Part shown: positions 28,303 to 37,831 of the stretch, piece by piece
Layout: each line of letters begins with the position of its first letter
Position numbering within the stretch: position 1 is the first letter of the stretch
Origin: Amaricoccus sp.
GTDB taxonomy: Bacteria; Pseudomonadota; Alphaproteobacteria; Rhodobacterales; Rhodobacteraceae
Assembly: GCF_017993425.1 (NCBI RefSeq)
Contig: NZ_JAGOMQ010000008.1
Location: forward strand, 54,758-118,757
Length of the DNA stretch: 64,000 nt
Reading direction: 5' to 3'
Position numbers and translations under genes: made by a program
Notes under the pieces: model-generated
Seen by the model: the letters and a program-made list of their open reading frames with translations, nothing else
What the model was told of the DNA's origin: nothing
Database searches by the model: none

Positions 28303-29900
28303 GTCCAGCTCCGCACGTCCGGGTCGTCGATCTCGATGATGGTCGGGCCGGCCGCGCGCACCGCCTCGCGCAGCGCGTCGCGGAGGGAGGCGAAGCTCGT
28401 GGCGCGGATGGCGCGGCAGCCGAAGCCGCGGGCGATGGTCTGGAAGTCGGGAGTGTAGATGTCGACGCCGATCTGCGGGATGTCGCGGTCGATCATGTAT
28501 TGCTTGATCTCGCCGTAGCCGCGGTTGTTCCAGAGCAGGATCGGGACGGGGAGGCCGAGCTCGACGGCGGTGGCGAGCTCGCCGATGGTGAACTGGATGC
28601 CGCCGTCGCCGATCAGCGCGACGACGGGCGTCGCCTCCGGCAGGCCGAGCCGCGCGCCGAAGGCGGCGGGCAGGCCGTAGCCGAGCGTGCCGTAGCCGGT
28701 CGAGGAGTTGAACCAGGCGCGCGGGCCGGCGGGGTCGTAGGCGAGGTTGCCGCCGTAGACCGGCTGGGTCGAGTCGCCGGCGATGACGACGCCGGGCAGC
28801 GCCTCGGCCACGGCGTCGAGGACGCGGCCGTGGAGCGCGTAGTCGGGGCGCAGCTCCGCCGCCGCGGCGGCGCGGAGCGCGGCGGCGCGGGCGGCGCCCG
28901 GAGCCGGGTCGCGGGGGGCGAGGGCGTCGTGGAGGGCCTGCATGGCGAGGCCGGCGTCGGAAGCGATCGCCACGTCGGGGAGCGCGTTGCGGGTCAGTTG
29001 CTCGGGGTCGATGTCGATGCGGACGAGCTTGCCCGCGAGCGCGAGGGTGGCGCCGAAGAGCATCGTGTCGGTCTCGCCGAGCTCGGTGCCGATGGCGGCG
29101 ACGACGTCGGCGGATTGCAGCGCGGCGAGGACCGGGGCGAAGGGGAGGCCGGCGCCGAGGCTGAGCGGGTGGCCTGGGGGGAGCACGCCCTTGGCGTTGA
29201 CGGTGAGCGCGGTCGGGGCGCCGAGGCGCTCGACGAGGGCGCGGGCGGCGGGGGCGGCGCCGGCGGTTCCGCCGCCGAGGACGACGAAGGGGTCGCGCGC
29301 GGCGGCGAGGAGGGCGGCGGCCTCGGCGATGGCGTCGGGGTCGGGGCCGGGGCGGAAGCGGGTGCGCCGGGCGGCGACGGGGAGGTCGCCGGCAGGCGCG
29401 GTGATGACGTCGAGGGGCAGCTCGATGTGGACGGGGCCGGGCCGGGCGCTGTCGAAGACGGCGAAGGCGCGGGCGAGGACGGCGGGGAGGTCGGCGGGGC
29501 GGAGCAGGCGGTGGCTGAAGACGGAGACGCCGCGGACGAGGCCGCTCTGGTCGGGGAGCTCGTGCAGGCGGCCCTCGCCCATGCCGAGCTCGTTCGAGAT
29601 GTTGACGCTGGAGATCACCAGCATCGGGATCGAGTCGGAGAAGGCCTGGCCCATGGCGGTGACGATGTTGGTCATGCCGGGGCCGGAGATGATGAAGCAG
29701 GCGGCGGGGCGGCCGGTGGCGCGGGCGTAGCCGTCGGCCATGAAGCCCGCGCCCTGCTCGTGGCGGGGGGTGACGTGGCGGATGCGGGTCGCCGGCAGGC
29801 CGCGGTAGAGCTCGACGGTGTGGACGCCGGGGATGCCGAAGACGGTGTCGATGCCGTAGGCCTCGAGCAGCTCGACGAGGACTTCGCCGCAGGTCTTCAT
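28299..29900 (-). CDS. aruI: ThDP enzyme, likely 5-guanidino-2-oxopentanoate decarboxylase
   Basis: A 533-residue thiamine-diphosphate enzyme of the acetolactate-synthase fold. The N-terminal Pyr domain has the catalytic Glu in TPRHEQGAGFMADGYAR, the middle domain is NAD/FAD-like, and the C-terminal PP domain has the GDG...NN motif (IGDGGIQFTIGELATAVELG...WNNRGYGE). The opening MKTCGEVLVELLEAYGIDTVF and the LHELPDQ segment closely resemble AruI, which decarboxylates the 2-oxo acid made from arginine. The stop overlaps the aldehyde dehydrogenase start. No arginine transaminase (AruH) is in the window. Confidence 0.75.
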   Translation of the reverse strand: MKTCGEVLVELLEAYGIDTVFGIPGVHTVELYRGLPATRIRHVTPRHEQGAGFMADGYARATGRPAACFIISGPGMTNIVTAMGQAFSDSIPMLVISSVNISNELGMGEGRLHELPDQSGLVRGVSVFSHRLLRPADLPAVLARAFAVFDSARPGPVHIELPLDVITAPAGDLPVAARRTRFRPGPDPDAIAEAAALLAAARDPFVVLGGGTAGAAPAARALVERLGAPTALTVNAKGVLPPGHPLSLGAGLPFAPVLAALQSADVVAAIGTELGETDTMLFGATLALAGKLVRIDIDPEQLTRNALPDVAIASDAGLAMQALHDALAPRDPAPGAARAAALRAAAAAELRPDYALHGRVLDAVAEALPGVVIAGDSTQPVYGGNLAYDPAGPRAWFNSSTGYGTLGYGLPAAFGARLGLPEATPVVALIGDGGIQFTIGELATAVELGLPVPILLWNNRGYGEIKQYMIDRDIPQIGVDIYTPDFQTIARGFGCRAIRATSFASLRDALREAVRAAGPTIIEIDDPDVRSWT

Positions 29901-31087
29901 AGGGCTTCCTCCCGGGCGCAGGCGTCGAGGCGGGCGAGGATGGCGTCCCAGTCCGGCGCCGCGCCGAAGCCGATCAGGACGAGGGTCGATCTTGCGAGGC
30001 CCGGCGGGGGGGCGCGCAGCGGGTCGAAGGCGAGGCGGGTTCCGACGAGGTGGACGGCGAGGGTGCGGCCGTCGGTCGCGGCGACGACGCCCTTGGCGCG
30101 GTAGACGGAGGGGGGGAGCGTGGCGAGCACGGCTTGCAGGGCGCGCAGGTCGACGGGGGCGTCGCTGGTCCAGGCGGCGGTGGTCGGCGTGGCGTGGGCG
30201 TGGCGGTGCGGTTCGGCGGCGTCGCCGGTCCGGGCGACGGGGGCGGGCGCATGGTCGTGGTGGTGCGGGGCAGGGGCGTCGCCTGCCGGCGCGGCGATGG
30301 TGGGCGTCGCGTGGGCGTGTTCGTGCGGGGCAGGGGCGTCGCTTGCCAGGGCGGCGGTGGTGGGCGTCGCGTGCGGGGCATGGGCGTCGTTGAGCCGGTC
30401 GGCGGCGGTCGGCGTCGCGCGGCCGCGGTGCGGGGCCGGGGCGTCGCTCGCCGCGGCGGCGGGCGCTTGGTGGTCGGGGCGGTGCGGCGCGTGGGGCGTG
30501 GCGGGGGCGTCGAAGAGGATCTCGGGGGGGACACGGGCGTTCTCGGTCTCTACGACGCGGGCGCCGGGGGGGAGCCAGCGGGCGCGCCAGGCGTCGAGGG
30601 CGGCGCGGGCGGCGAGGTCGGTCTTGTTGAGGACGACGAGGTCGGCGGCGTCGAGCTGGGTCTCGGCGAGGCCGGGGGCGGCGGCGCGGGCGGCGTCGAA
30701 GCCGGCCGCGTCGGCGAGGACGACGACGGCGTCGGGGCGCAGGCGGCCGCGGAAGCGGGCGTGGCGGACCGTGTCCATGATGCGGCACGGGTCGGCGACG
30801 CCGCTCGCCTCGATGAGCACGTGGTCGAGGTCGGGGTTGCGGGCGAGGAGGGCTTCCAGCTCGTCGACGAGGCCGGCGTTCAGCGCGCAGCAGACGCAGC
30901 CGTTGGCGAGGCTGACGACGCCGCCCTCGGCGGAGGCGAGGAGGGCGGCGTCGATGTTCACCGCGCCGAAGTCGTTGACCATCACCGCGACGCGCAGGCC
31001 GTGGTCGCCGGCGAGGACGTGGTTGACGAGCGTGGTCTTGCCGGCGCCGAGGAACCCGCCGACGACGGTGACGGGGAGGGGGGTCAT
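29897..31087 (-). CDS. COG0523/CobW-family GTPase with His-rich tandem repeat
   Basis: A 396-residue G3E GTPase: Walker A GGFLGAGKTT (10-19), the metal-binding CxCC motif at Cys64-Val-Cys66-Cys67, NKTD (154-157) and a C-terminal CobW_C domain. Between the domains, residues about 198-300 form about five degenerate repeats of some 20 residues, each with (A)TPTxAA...DAPAPH followed by His-X-His clusters. Such proteins hand metals (Zn, Co, Ni, Fe) to client enzymes. The ATG at 31087 opens directly on the GTPase; upstream codons are non-conserved. It is first in an operon with aruI and the aldehyde dehydrogenase (ATGA overlap), so a metal-dependent step in that pathway may be its client. Confidence 0.88.
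   Translation of the reverse strand: MTPLPVTVVGGFLGAGKTTLVNHVLAGDHGLRVAVMVNDFGAVNIDAALLASAEGGVVSLANGCVCCALNAGLVDELEALLARNPDLDHVLIEASGVADPCRIMDTVRHARFRGRLRPDAVVVLADAAGFDAARAAAPGLAETQLDAADLVVLNKTDLAARAALDAWRARWLPPGARVVETENARVPPEILFDAPATPHAPHRPDHQAPAAAASDAPAPHRGRATPTAADRLNDAHAPHATPTTAALASDAPAPHEHAHATPTIAAPAGDAPAPHHHDHAPAPVARTGDAAEPHRHAHATPTTAAWTSDAPVDLRALQAVLATLPPSVYRAKGVVAATDGRTLAVHLVGTRLAFDPLRAPPPGLARSTLVLIGFGAAPDWDAILARLDACAREEAL
30172..30470. repeat. About 60-bp degenerate tandem repeat in the GTPase gene
   Basis: Roughly five units of about 48-60 bases encode the His-rich linker. Units at about 30291-30350 and 30351-30400 are nearly identical over GTGGGCGTCGCGTG and GGGGCAGGGGCGTCGC segments, indicating recent expansion. 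The repeats stay in frame. Confidence 0.7.
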
Positions 31088-31144
31088 GGCCGGGCGCCCG
31101 CCCGCCGGGGGCGAGGGTCGGCGCGCATCCCGGGGAAACACGCT

Positions 31145-31160
31145 GTATCACGCGTGAAAC
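31145..31160. promoter_or_regulatory. Recurring palindrome, site 3
   Basis: GTATCACGCGTGAAAC holds the shared 10-bp core TCACGCGTGA (31148-31157). It lies 58 bases upstream of the COG0523 GTPase start, downstream of a possible minus-strand promoter (TTGACG at 31206-31201). Confidence 0.5.
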
Positions 31161-31198
31161 GCGGGTCTTGTCGTTGTAAAGGCAAGACAATTCCCGTT

Positions 31199-31229
31199 GC
31201 GTCAACGCTTCGTTCACGAAGGTTGACGC
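31199..31229. terminator. Hairpin between the amidohydrolase and GTPase genes
   Basis: GCGTCAACGCTTCG and CGAAGGTTGACGC pair with one bulged base around a TTCA loop. It lies 25 bases past the stop of the minus-strand amidohydrolase gene, so it may end that transcript. No clear T-run follows, and it overlaps the TTGACG element of the next gene, so it may instead be regulatory. Confidence 0.5.
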
Positions 31230-31253
31230 CGTGGCGGGCGGGTCGGCGGGGGC

Positions 31254-32975
31254 TCACCACAGCTGCGGCGCCTCGCCCTGCCAGACCGCGTCGTGGCCGC
31301 CGAGGCGGTCGTGGACGAGCTGGCCGTCGGCGAAGGTGAGGTCGACCTTCGTGGCGACGATGTTGCCGCGCGGCTCGATGGCGAAGAGGTCGCGGTCCAG
31401 CACGATGACGTCGGCCGCCTTGCCGACCTCGAGCGTGCCGGCGAGGTGGTCGCGGTCCATCGACCAGGCGCCGTTCAGGGTCATCACCCGGATCGCCTGC
31501 TCGAGCGGGATCGGGGCGCCGAAGGTCCCCTCGACCTCGCCCCAGGGATTGGCGCGGGTGACCATGGTCTCGAGGGCGATCCACGGGTCCAGCACGCTGA
31601 CCGGCCAGTCGGTGCCGATCACCGCCACCCCGCCGGCGTCCAGCACGCCCTTGATGTCGTAGGCCCGCGCCAGCCGCTCGGGCCCGTAGCCCTGCCGCGC
31701 GCCCGAGACGAAGCTGGAGGGGTACCAGGAGACGGGGGAGAACTCGGCCGTGACGCCGAGGTCGCGGAAGCGGGCGAGGTTCGAGCCGAAGAGGATGGTG
31801 CTGTGGGCGCACTGGTGGCGCACCCCGAGCCCGCCGGGGCGGCGGCGGGCGGCGGCCACCGCGTCGAGGAAGGTGTCGGAGGCGGCGTCGCCGGTGCAGT
31901 GGGCGATGACGCGGATGCCCTTGCGGTCCATGTCCCAGACCATGTCGGCGAGGTGCTCGGGCGTCAGGTTGAGCTTGCCGAGCCAGGCGTCGTTGCCGGC
32001 CCATGGGGTCATCAGGAAGGAGGACCGCGGCTCGACCGTGCCGTCGAAGTGGAACTTCACCGCGTTGGCGTCGAGGCGCGCCGAGCGGTACCAGTGCCGC
32101 TCGCCGGCGATCAGCTCCCAGCGGCGCTTCACCGGGAAGATGTCGTCCTGCCAGCTGATCGCCGCCTCGACCCGCAGCGTCAGCTCGCCGGCGTGGTCGA
32201 GGTTGCGGAGCGCGTCGAGGCGGTTCTCGCAGACGTGGACGTATTTCGTCGCCACCACGCCGCGCGCCGACTGGTAGCGCACGCCGTCGCGATAGGCGGC
32301 CTGCAGCACCGGGACGGGCGTCGGCGGCATGGCGGCGTGGATCAGCGCATAGGCGCCGTCGATCAGGAGGCCGGTCGGCTCGCCCGAGACCGGGTCGCGC
32401 TCCATGTAGCCGTTGGTCGGGTCGGGGGTGGCGGCGGTGATCCCGGCGCGGCGCAGCGCCTCGGAGTTCACCATCATCGTGCCCCACATCCGGTCGAGGA
32501 GCGCGACCGGGCGGTCGGGCAGCACGCTGTCGAGCCAGTCCTTGCCCGGCACGAGCCCCGCCTGCCGGAAGGTGTAGCGCACGAAGTACTGGCCGTAGAT
32601 CCATTCGCGGCCGGGATTTTTCGCGGCATAGGCGAGCACCGCGTCGCGGACCTGCTCCGGCGTCGGGTCGACGATGCCGATGTCGAGGTCCTCGGCGTAG
32701 CGGGGCGCCAGCGCGAGGTCGGGGTGGGTGTGCATGTCGTAGAGGCCCGGCATGGCGAAGCGCCCGCCGAGGTCGATCACCCGCGTCGACCGGCCGATCG
32801 CGTGGTCGATGTCGGCGCGATCGCCGCGCGCCACGAGCCGCCCGCCGGCGACGGCGAGCGCCGAGCACCAGGGCAGGCCCGGATCGCCCGTCCAGATCCG
32901 CCCGCCGACGAGGGCGAGGTCGGCGAACGGGCTCCGCGCCGCGTGGCTGGGGCGATGGTCGTAGAGCTCGCGCAT
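31254..32975 (-). CDS. Amidohydrolase family 3 (YtcJ-like)
   Basis: A 573-residue metal-dependent amidohydrolase. The N-terminal beta-sandwich is followed by the metal-binding MYDMHTHPDLAL-type motif (near residue 78; DMHTHPD). Later comes HCTGDAASDTFLDAV with a metal His, then QCAHSTI, and GTDWPVSVLDPW with the metal Asp near the end of the barrel. Related enzymes hydrolyse formamides, N-acyl groups or imides. The ATG at 32975 lies 14 bases after the M20 stop, so the two hydrolases form a pair, divergent from the ABC importer. Substrate unknown. Confidence 0.85.
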   Translation of the reverse strand: MRELYDHRPSHAARSPFADLALVGGRIWTGDPGLPWCSALAVAGGRLVARGDRADIDHAIGRSTRVIDLGGRFAMPGLYDMHTHPDLALAPRYAEDLDIGIVDPTPEQVRDAVLAYAAKNPGREWIYGQYFVRYTFRQAGLVPGKDWLDSVLPDRPVALLDRMWGTMMVNSEALRRAGITAATPDPTNGYMERDPVSGEPTGLLIDGAYALIHAAMPPTPVPVLQAAYRDGVRYQSARGVVATKYVHVCENRLDALRNLDHAGELTLRVEAAISWQDDIFPVKRRWELIAGERHWYRSARLDANAVKFHFDGTVEPRSSFLMTPWAGNDAWLGKLNLTPEHLADMVWDMDRKGIRVIAHCTGDAASDTFLDAVAAARRRPGGLGVRHQCAHSTILFGSNLARFRDLGVTAEFSPVSWYPSSFVSGARQGYGPERLARAYDIKGVLDAGGVAVIGTDWPVSVLDPWIALETMVTRANPWGEVEGTFGAPIPLEQAIRVMTLNGAWSMDRDHLAGTLEVGKAADVIVLDRDLFAIEPRGNIVATKVDLTFADGQLVHDRLGGHDAVWQGEAPQLW

Positions 32976-32989
32976 GGCCTTGCGTCCCC

Positions 32990-34585
32990 TCAGTAGCCGG
33001 CGGTCGGGATCCACCATTCGCGACCGCGGACGGTCGTGACGTATTCCGGCCAGCGCAGGCCGATCGGCGGAGCGTAGTCGCAGAGCGGCGGGATCCAGCG
33101 CGATCCGCCGACGCCGCCGCCGGTGCGCTCCTCGAACTCGGCCCGCGCCGCCGCGCGCAGGTCCGCGTCGCCGAGGATGGCGAGGAGGGAGTGCGCGACC
33201 GTCTTCGCGGCGCAGCTCACCATCGGGTCGATCGTCTCGGCGATGCCGCCGAGCGCGTTCATCACCCAGTCCGGATAGGCGAAGCCCGGCGGCCCCGACA
33301 GCATCGGCCGCGCCACGTAGAGCCGCGCCGTCGGCGTGTGCCAGCACATGTCGGTGTAGTCGTCGGACGTGTAGTTCACCTGGGAGGGCGGCAGGTCGCG
33401 GCGCAGGATGCGCTCGGCCTCCTCCGGGTCCATCAGCCGCTCGCAGTCGGGCAGGAACGGCTCGGCCATCGGTGCGAGGCCGACCGCTTCCTGCATCTCG
33501 CGGGCGATCGCTTTCGCCGCCTCGCCCCAGCGCGGGGCCCCGACGGCGGCGAGCTTGTCGTAGACCATGCGCGAGATCGCGTGGTTGGCGAGGCCGGGGC
33601 GCGACTTCGAGACCCAGATGCGCTCCCAGCCGCAATGCGCGAGCTGCGCCGCGGCGGCGGCGTTGCGGTCGAGGATCAGCGTCGCCTGCTCGGCCATCTC
33701 CACGGTGGGGACGCGGAGGATGTACTGGATTTCCGCCAGCCGCGCCGGAAGGTTGTCGGCGGTCGCCTGTCCCGCGGTCAGGATCGCCTCGCTGATCGAC
33801 CAGCCGCCGGTATGGGGGAGGATCGAGTCCCGGAGCGCCTTGGACGTGTTGTACATGTAGAAGAGCGCGTCGTTGGCCCCGGGCGCGCGCACGGCGCTGT
33901 GGGCCTGCGGGATCGGCTGGCCCTCGGTCCGCGGCAGCCAGGTCTCCGGGCTGTCGCAGGCGAAGCGGTAGACCATCGCATAGGCCGCGCCGCAATGGGT
34001 GTCCCAGCTCACCGTGTTGCAGAGCGGCAGCATGTAGCAGGGATGGAAGCTGACCAGCCCGTCGATCCCGTCGTAGTAGCCGGCGGCGGCGTGGATCGGC
34101 TTCGAGCCGCGGACCTTCTCCGCCGGCTCGCCGAAGAAGCGCAGCGTGCCGGCGAGCCCGGTCGCCTCCATCGCGGCCTTGGCGGCGAGGAGGCCGCCGA
34201 GCGCGCTGGTCCCGAGCGCGGAATGCGGGTCGGTATGGCCGCCGGCATGGACGTTGAGCCCCGGGCGCGGCTCGCGCCGCGTGCTCGCCGCCTGGCAGTT
34301 GCCCGGGACGGCGTCGTACTCGGCATAGGCCGCGGCGGTCGCGCCGGGGCCGTTCGACCAGCGCGCGGCGAAGGCGGTCGGCATCCCGGCCGAGCCTTCC
34401 TCGACCTCGAAGCCCTCCTCGCGCAGCCGCGCCACGTACCAGGCGGCGGAATCGTACTCGCGCCACGCGGTCTCGCCCTTGTCCCAGATCGTGCGGGTCC
34501 ATTCCGAGAGGCGGCCGGCGTTGTCGTCGACCCAGCGGGCGGCTGCGTCCTCGCGGCGGGCCGCGACGTCCTCGCGATCGGACAT
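32990..34585 (-). CDS. M20-family amidohydrolase (AbgB-like)
   Basis: A 531-residue protein of the M20 peptidase/aminoacylase class. AAAYAEYDAVPGNCQ and NVHAGGHTDPHSALGTSALGGLLAAK (about 112-137) supply the metal site, with a dimerisation domain in the middle. It is longer than typical AbgB (about 480) because of a C-terminal extension around YTSDDYTDMCWHTPTARLYVARP. It probably cleaves an amide bond of an N-acyl or peptide-like compound in the cytoplasm. It is divergent from the ABC importer genes, which would supply that compound. Confidence 0.8.
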   Translation of the reverse strand: MSDREDVAARREDAAARWVDDNAGRLSEWTRTIWDKGETAWREYDSAAWYVARLREEGFEVEEGSAGMPTAFAARWSNGPGATAAAYAEYDAVPGNCQAASTRREPRPGLNVHAGGHTDPHSALGTSALGGLLAAKAAMEATGLAGTLRFFGEPAEKVRGSKPIHAAAGYYDGIDGLVSFHPCYMLPLCNTVSWDTHCGAAYAMVYRFACDSPETWLPRTEGQPIPQAHSAVRAPGANDALFYMYNTSKALRDSILPHTGGWSISEAILTAGQATADNLPARLAEIQYILRVPTVEMAEQATLILDRNAAAAAQLAHCGWERIWVSKSRPGLANHAISRMVYDKLAAVGAPRWGEAAKAIAREMQEAVGLAPMAEPFLPDCERLMDPEEAERILRRDLPPSQVNYTSDDYTDMCWHTPTARLYVARPMLSGPPGFAYPDWVMNALGGIAETIDPMVSCAAKTVAHSLLAILGDADLRAAARAEFEERTGGGVGGSRWIPPLCDYAPPIGLRWPEYVTTVRGREWWIPTAGY

Positions 34586-34752
34586 GGATGAGCCTCCTCC
34601 CCGACGCCCGCCTGTCTCCGGCCGGCTCCTCGCGGCCCATGCTAGTGCGGCGTCCCGGCCGGTGGAAGGCCCGTGTAGGGCCGCGCGAAAGGCGTTGCGG
34701 GACGCGGGAACTTGGCCTTATCGTCGCCGCGAGCCTACCGGGAGGGAACGCG
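34586..34752. promoter_or_regulatory. Divergent promoter region, hydrolases / PotABCD-like importer
   Basis: A 167-base gap between divergent starts. A ribosome-binding GGGAGGG at 34739-34745 serves the TTG start at 34753. No clear operator or sigma70 promoter is visible. Confidence 0.35.
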
Positions 34753-35847
<1,095 letters not shown>

Positions 35848-35867
35848 CGACAGGGAAGGTCAAAAGA

Positions 35868-36977
35868 ATGAGGAACCACTTCCAACAGGACTGCTTCGAG
35901 ATTCTGCTGCGCCGCGCCGCCGCGGGCGACATCAGCCGGCGCAACTTCGTCAAGGCGGCCTCGCTGCTGCTCAGCGTGCCGCTCTCCTTGCGCGCCAACA
36001 TGGCCTTCGCGGCCGACCAGCTCGTGCTCTGCAACTGGGGCGGCGACGCGATCCAGGCCTATGGCGACGCCTTCGGCGTGCCCTTCACCGAGGCGACCGG
36101 CATTCCGGTCAAGATCGACGGCAGCGGCCCGACCGAGGGCGCGATCCAGGCGCAGATCGCCAGCAAGACCATCATCTGGGACGTGATCGACGCCGACGCC
36201 AACGTCGGCATCGCCTTCGGCAAGAAGGGCGCGCTCGAGCCGCTCGACTGGTCGAAGCTCAGCCGCGACAAGGTCCGCAAGGGCTGGGACCGCGAGTTCG
36301 TCACGCCCTCCTACTTCTTCAGCTACGTCCTCGCCTACGATTCCGAGATCTTCGGCGACGCGCCGCCGGTGTCGCCCGCCGACTTCTGGGACACCGAGAA
36401 GTTCCCGGGCATGCGCACCATGTACAAGTGGATGAACGGCATGCTCGAGGCGGCGCTGATCGCCGACGGCGTCGCCCCGGCCGACCTCTACCCGCTCGAT
36501 GTCCCCCGCGCGCTCGCCAAGATCGAGCAGCTCAAGCCCGACATCATCAGCTTCTGGGGCTCCGGCGCCGAGAGCCAGCAGCTCCTGATGGAGGGCGAGG
36601 CGGCGATGGGCTACATCTGGAACACCCGCGCGAGCCTGCTCAGCCGCGACACCGGCGGCCGCATCAAGTGGACCTTCGACCAGGCGTTCCTCAACCCGTC
36701 GAGCTGGATCACGCTCAAGGGCAACCCCGCGGGCCCGGCCACCGCGATGGACTTCATCGCCAGCACCCAGAAGCCCGAGAGCCAGGTCGTCCTTTTCGAG
36801 GCCCTCGGCAACGGCCCCGCCAACCCCGAGGCCGACGCGCTGATCCCCGAGGACCAGCGCCACCTCAACTGCGTCTCGCCCGAGGCGGTCGCGGTGCAGA
36901 TCAATCTCGACCAGGACTGGTACGCCGACAACTACTCGGCGGCGCTGGAGAAGTTCCTGGCCCTCGTCTCGGCCTGA
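35868..36977 (+). CDS. potD: PotD-like binding protein with Tat signal
   Basis: A 369-residue solute-binding protein. The N-terminus has a textbook twin-arginine signal, SRRNFVK, followed by a hydrophobic stretch (AASLLLSVPLSL) and ANMAFAAD as the likely cleavage region. Export would thus occur after folding. The body (LVLCNWGGDAIQAYGDAF; SGAESQQLLMEGEAAMGYIWN) matches polyamine/amide-type family 1 binding proteins. The ATG at 35868 follows GGGAAGG by 8 bases; an upstream ATG at 35844 overlaps the ATPase stop and is a second option. Confidence 0.87.
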   Translation: MRNHFQQDCFEILLRRAAAGDISRRNFVKAASLLLSVPLSLRANMAFAADQLVLCNWGGDAIQAYGDAFGVPFTEATGIPVKIDGSGPTEGAIQAQIASKTIIWDVIDADANVGIAFGKKGALEPLDWSKLSRDKVRKGWDREFVTPSYFFSYVLAYDSEIFGDAPPVSPADFWDTEKFPGMRTMYKWMNGMLEAALIADGVAPADLYPLDVPRALAKIEQLKPDIISFWGSGAESQQLLMEGEAAMGYIWNTRASLLSRDTGGRIKWTFDQAFLNPSSWITLKGNPAGPATAMDFIASTQKPESQVVLFEALGNGPANPEADALIPEDQRHLNCVSPEAVAVQINLDQDWYADNYSAALEKFLALVSA

Positions 36978-36998
36978 TCGGAAGGAGGAGCGGCTGCG

Positions 36999-37826
36999 AT
37001 GTCGAACGCCTGGGGACGCTACGCGATCCTGCTCGCGCCGCTGCCGCTCCTTCTCCTCTTCGTCTACGTCCTGCCGTTCCTCGGGGTCGCGAAGTGGAGC
37101 TTCACCGACCCCGAGCCCGGCCTCGGCCAGTACGTCCGCGTCTTCACCGACGAGACCGTCCGCGCCGTCGTCCTGCGCACCGTCCGCGTCTGCGCCATCG
37201 TCACGCTCGCCTCGGTGACGCTCGCCTACGCCATCGCCTACAACTGGGTCTTCGGCCCCCCGAGCCGCCAGCGGCTGATCGAGTACTGCGTGCTGATCCC
37301 CTTCTGGATCTCGGTCCTGATCCGCGCCTTCGGCTGGCTGATCCTGCTGCGCAACAACGGCATCATCAACTCGGCGCTGATGGACATCGGCATCATCTCG
37401 CGCCCCCTGCCGATGGTCAGGAACGAGTTCGGGTCCATCGTCGGCATGACCCACTTCCTCGTGCCCTTCGCGGTCTTCCCGCTCGCCTCCGCCATGCGCC
37501 AGGTCGACGCCCGCGTCCTCCAGGCCGCGAGCGGCCTCGGCGCCGGGCGGATGCGCATCTTCTGGACGGTGACCGTGCCGATGACGCTGCCCGGCATCTT
37601 CGGCGCGGCGGTGATCGTCTACGTCTTCGCCCTCGGCTTCTTCATCACCCCGGCCATCCTCTCGGGCGGCCGCAGCGTCATGGTCGCCGAGTTCATCTAC
37701 CTCCAGCTCTTCCAGACGGTGAACTGGGGCCTCGCCGCGGCGCTCTCGGTGATGCTCCTCGTCGTCGTCGTGATCCTCGGGTTCGTGCTCTACAAGGTGG
37801 TGCGGCTCGACAAGCTCTTCGGGTGA
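36999..37826 (+). CDS. potB: PotB-like ABC importer permease
   Basis: A 275-residue permease with six membrane helices. The EAA-type loop is degenerate (VLQAASGLGAGRMRIFWTVTVPMTLPG), as usual in PotB. It begins at ATG 36999, 21 bases after potD with GGAGGAG upstream, and ends 5 bases before the second permease. It forms the inner-membrane channel for the solute bound by the PotD-like protein. Confidence 0.9.
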   Translation: MSNAWGRYAILLAPLPLLLLFVYVLPFLGVAKWSFTDPEPGLGQYVRVFTDETVRAVVLRTVRVCAIVTLASVTLAYAIAYNWVFGPPSRQRLIEYCVLIPFWISVLIRAFGWLILLRNNGIINSALMDIGIISRPLPMVRNEFGSIVGMTHFLVPFAVFPLASAMRQVDARVLQAASGLGAGRMRIFWTVTVPMTLPGIFGAAVIVYVFALGFFITPAILSGGRSVMVAEFIYLQLFQTVNWGLAAALSVMLLVVVVILGFVLYKVVRLDKLFG

Positions 37827-37831
37827 CGGCG

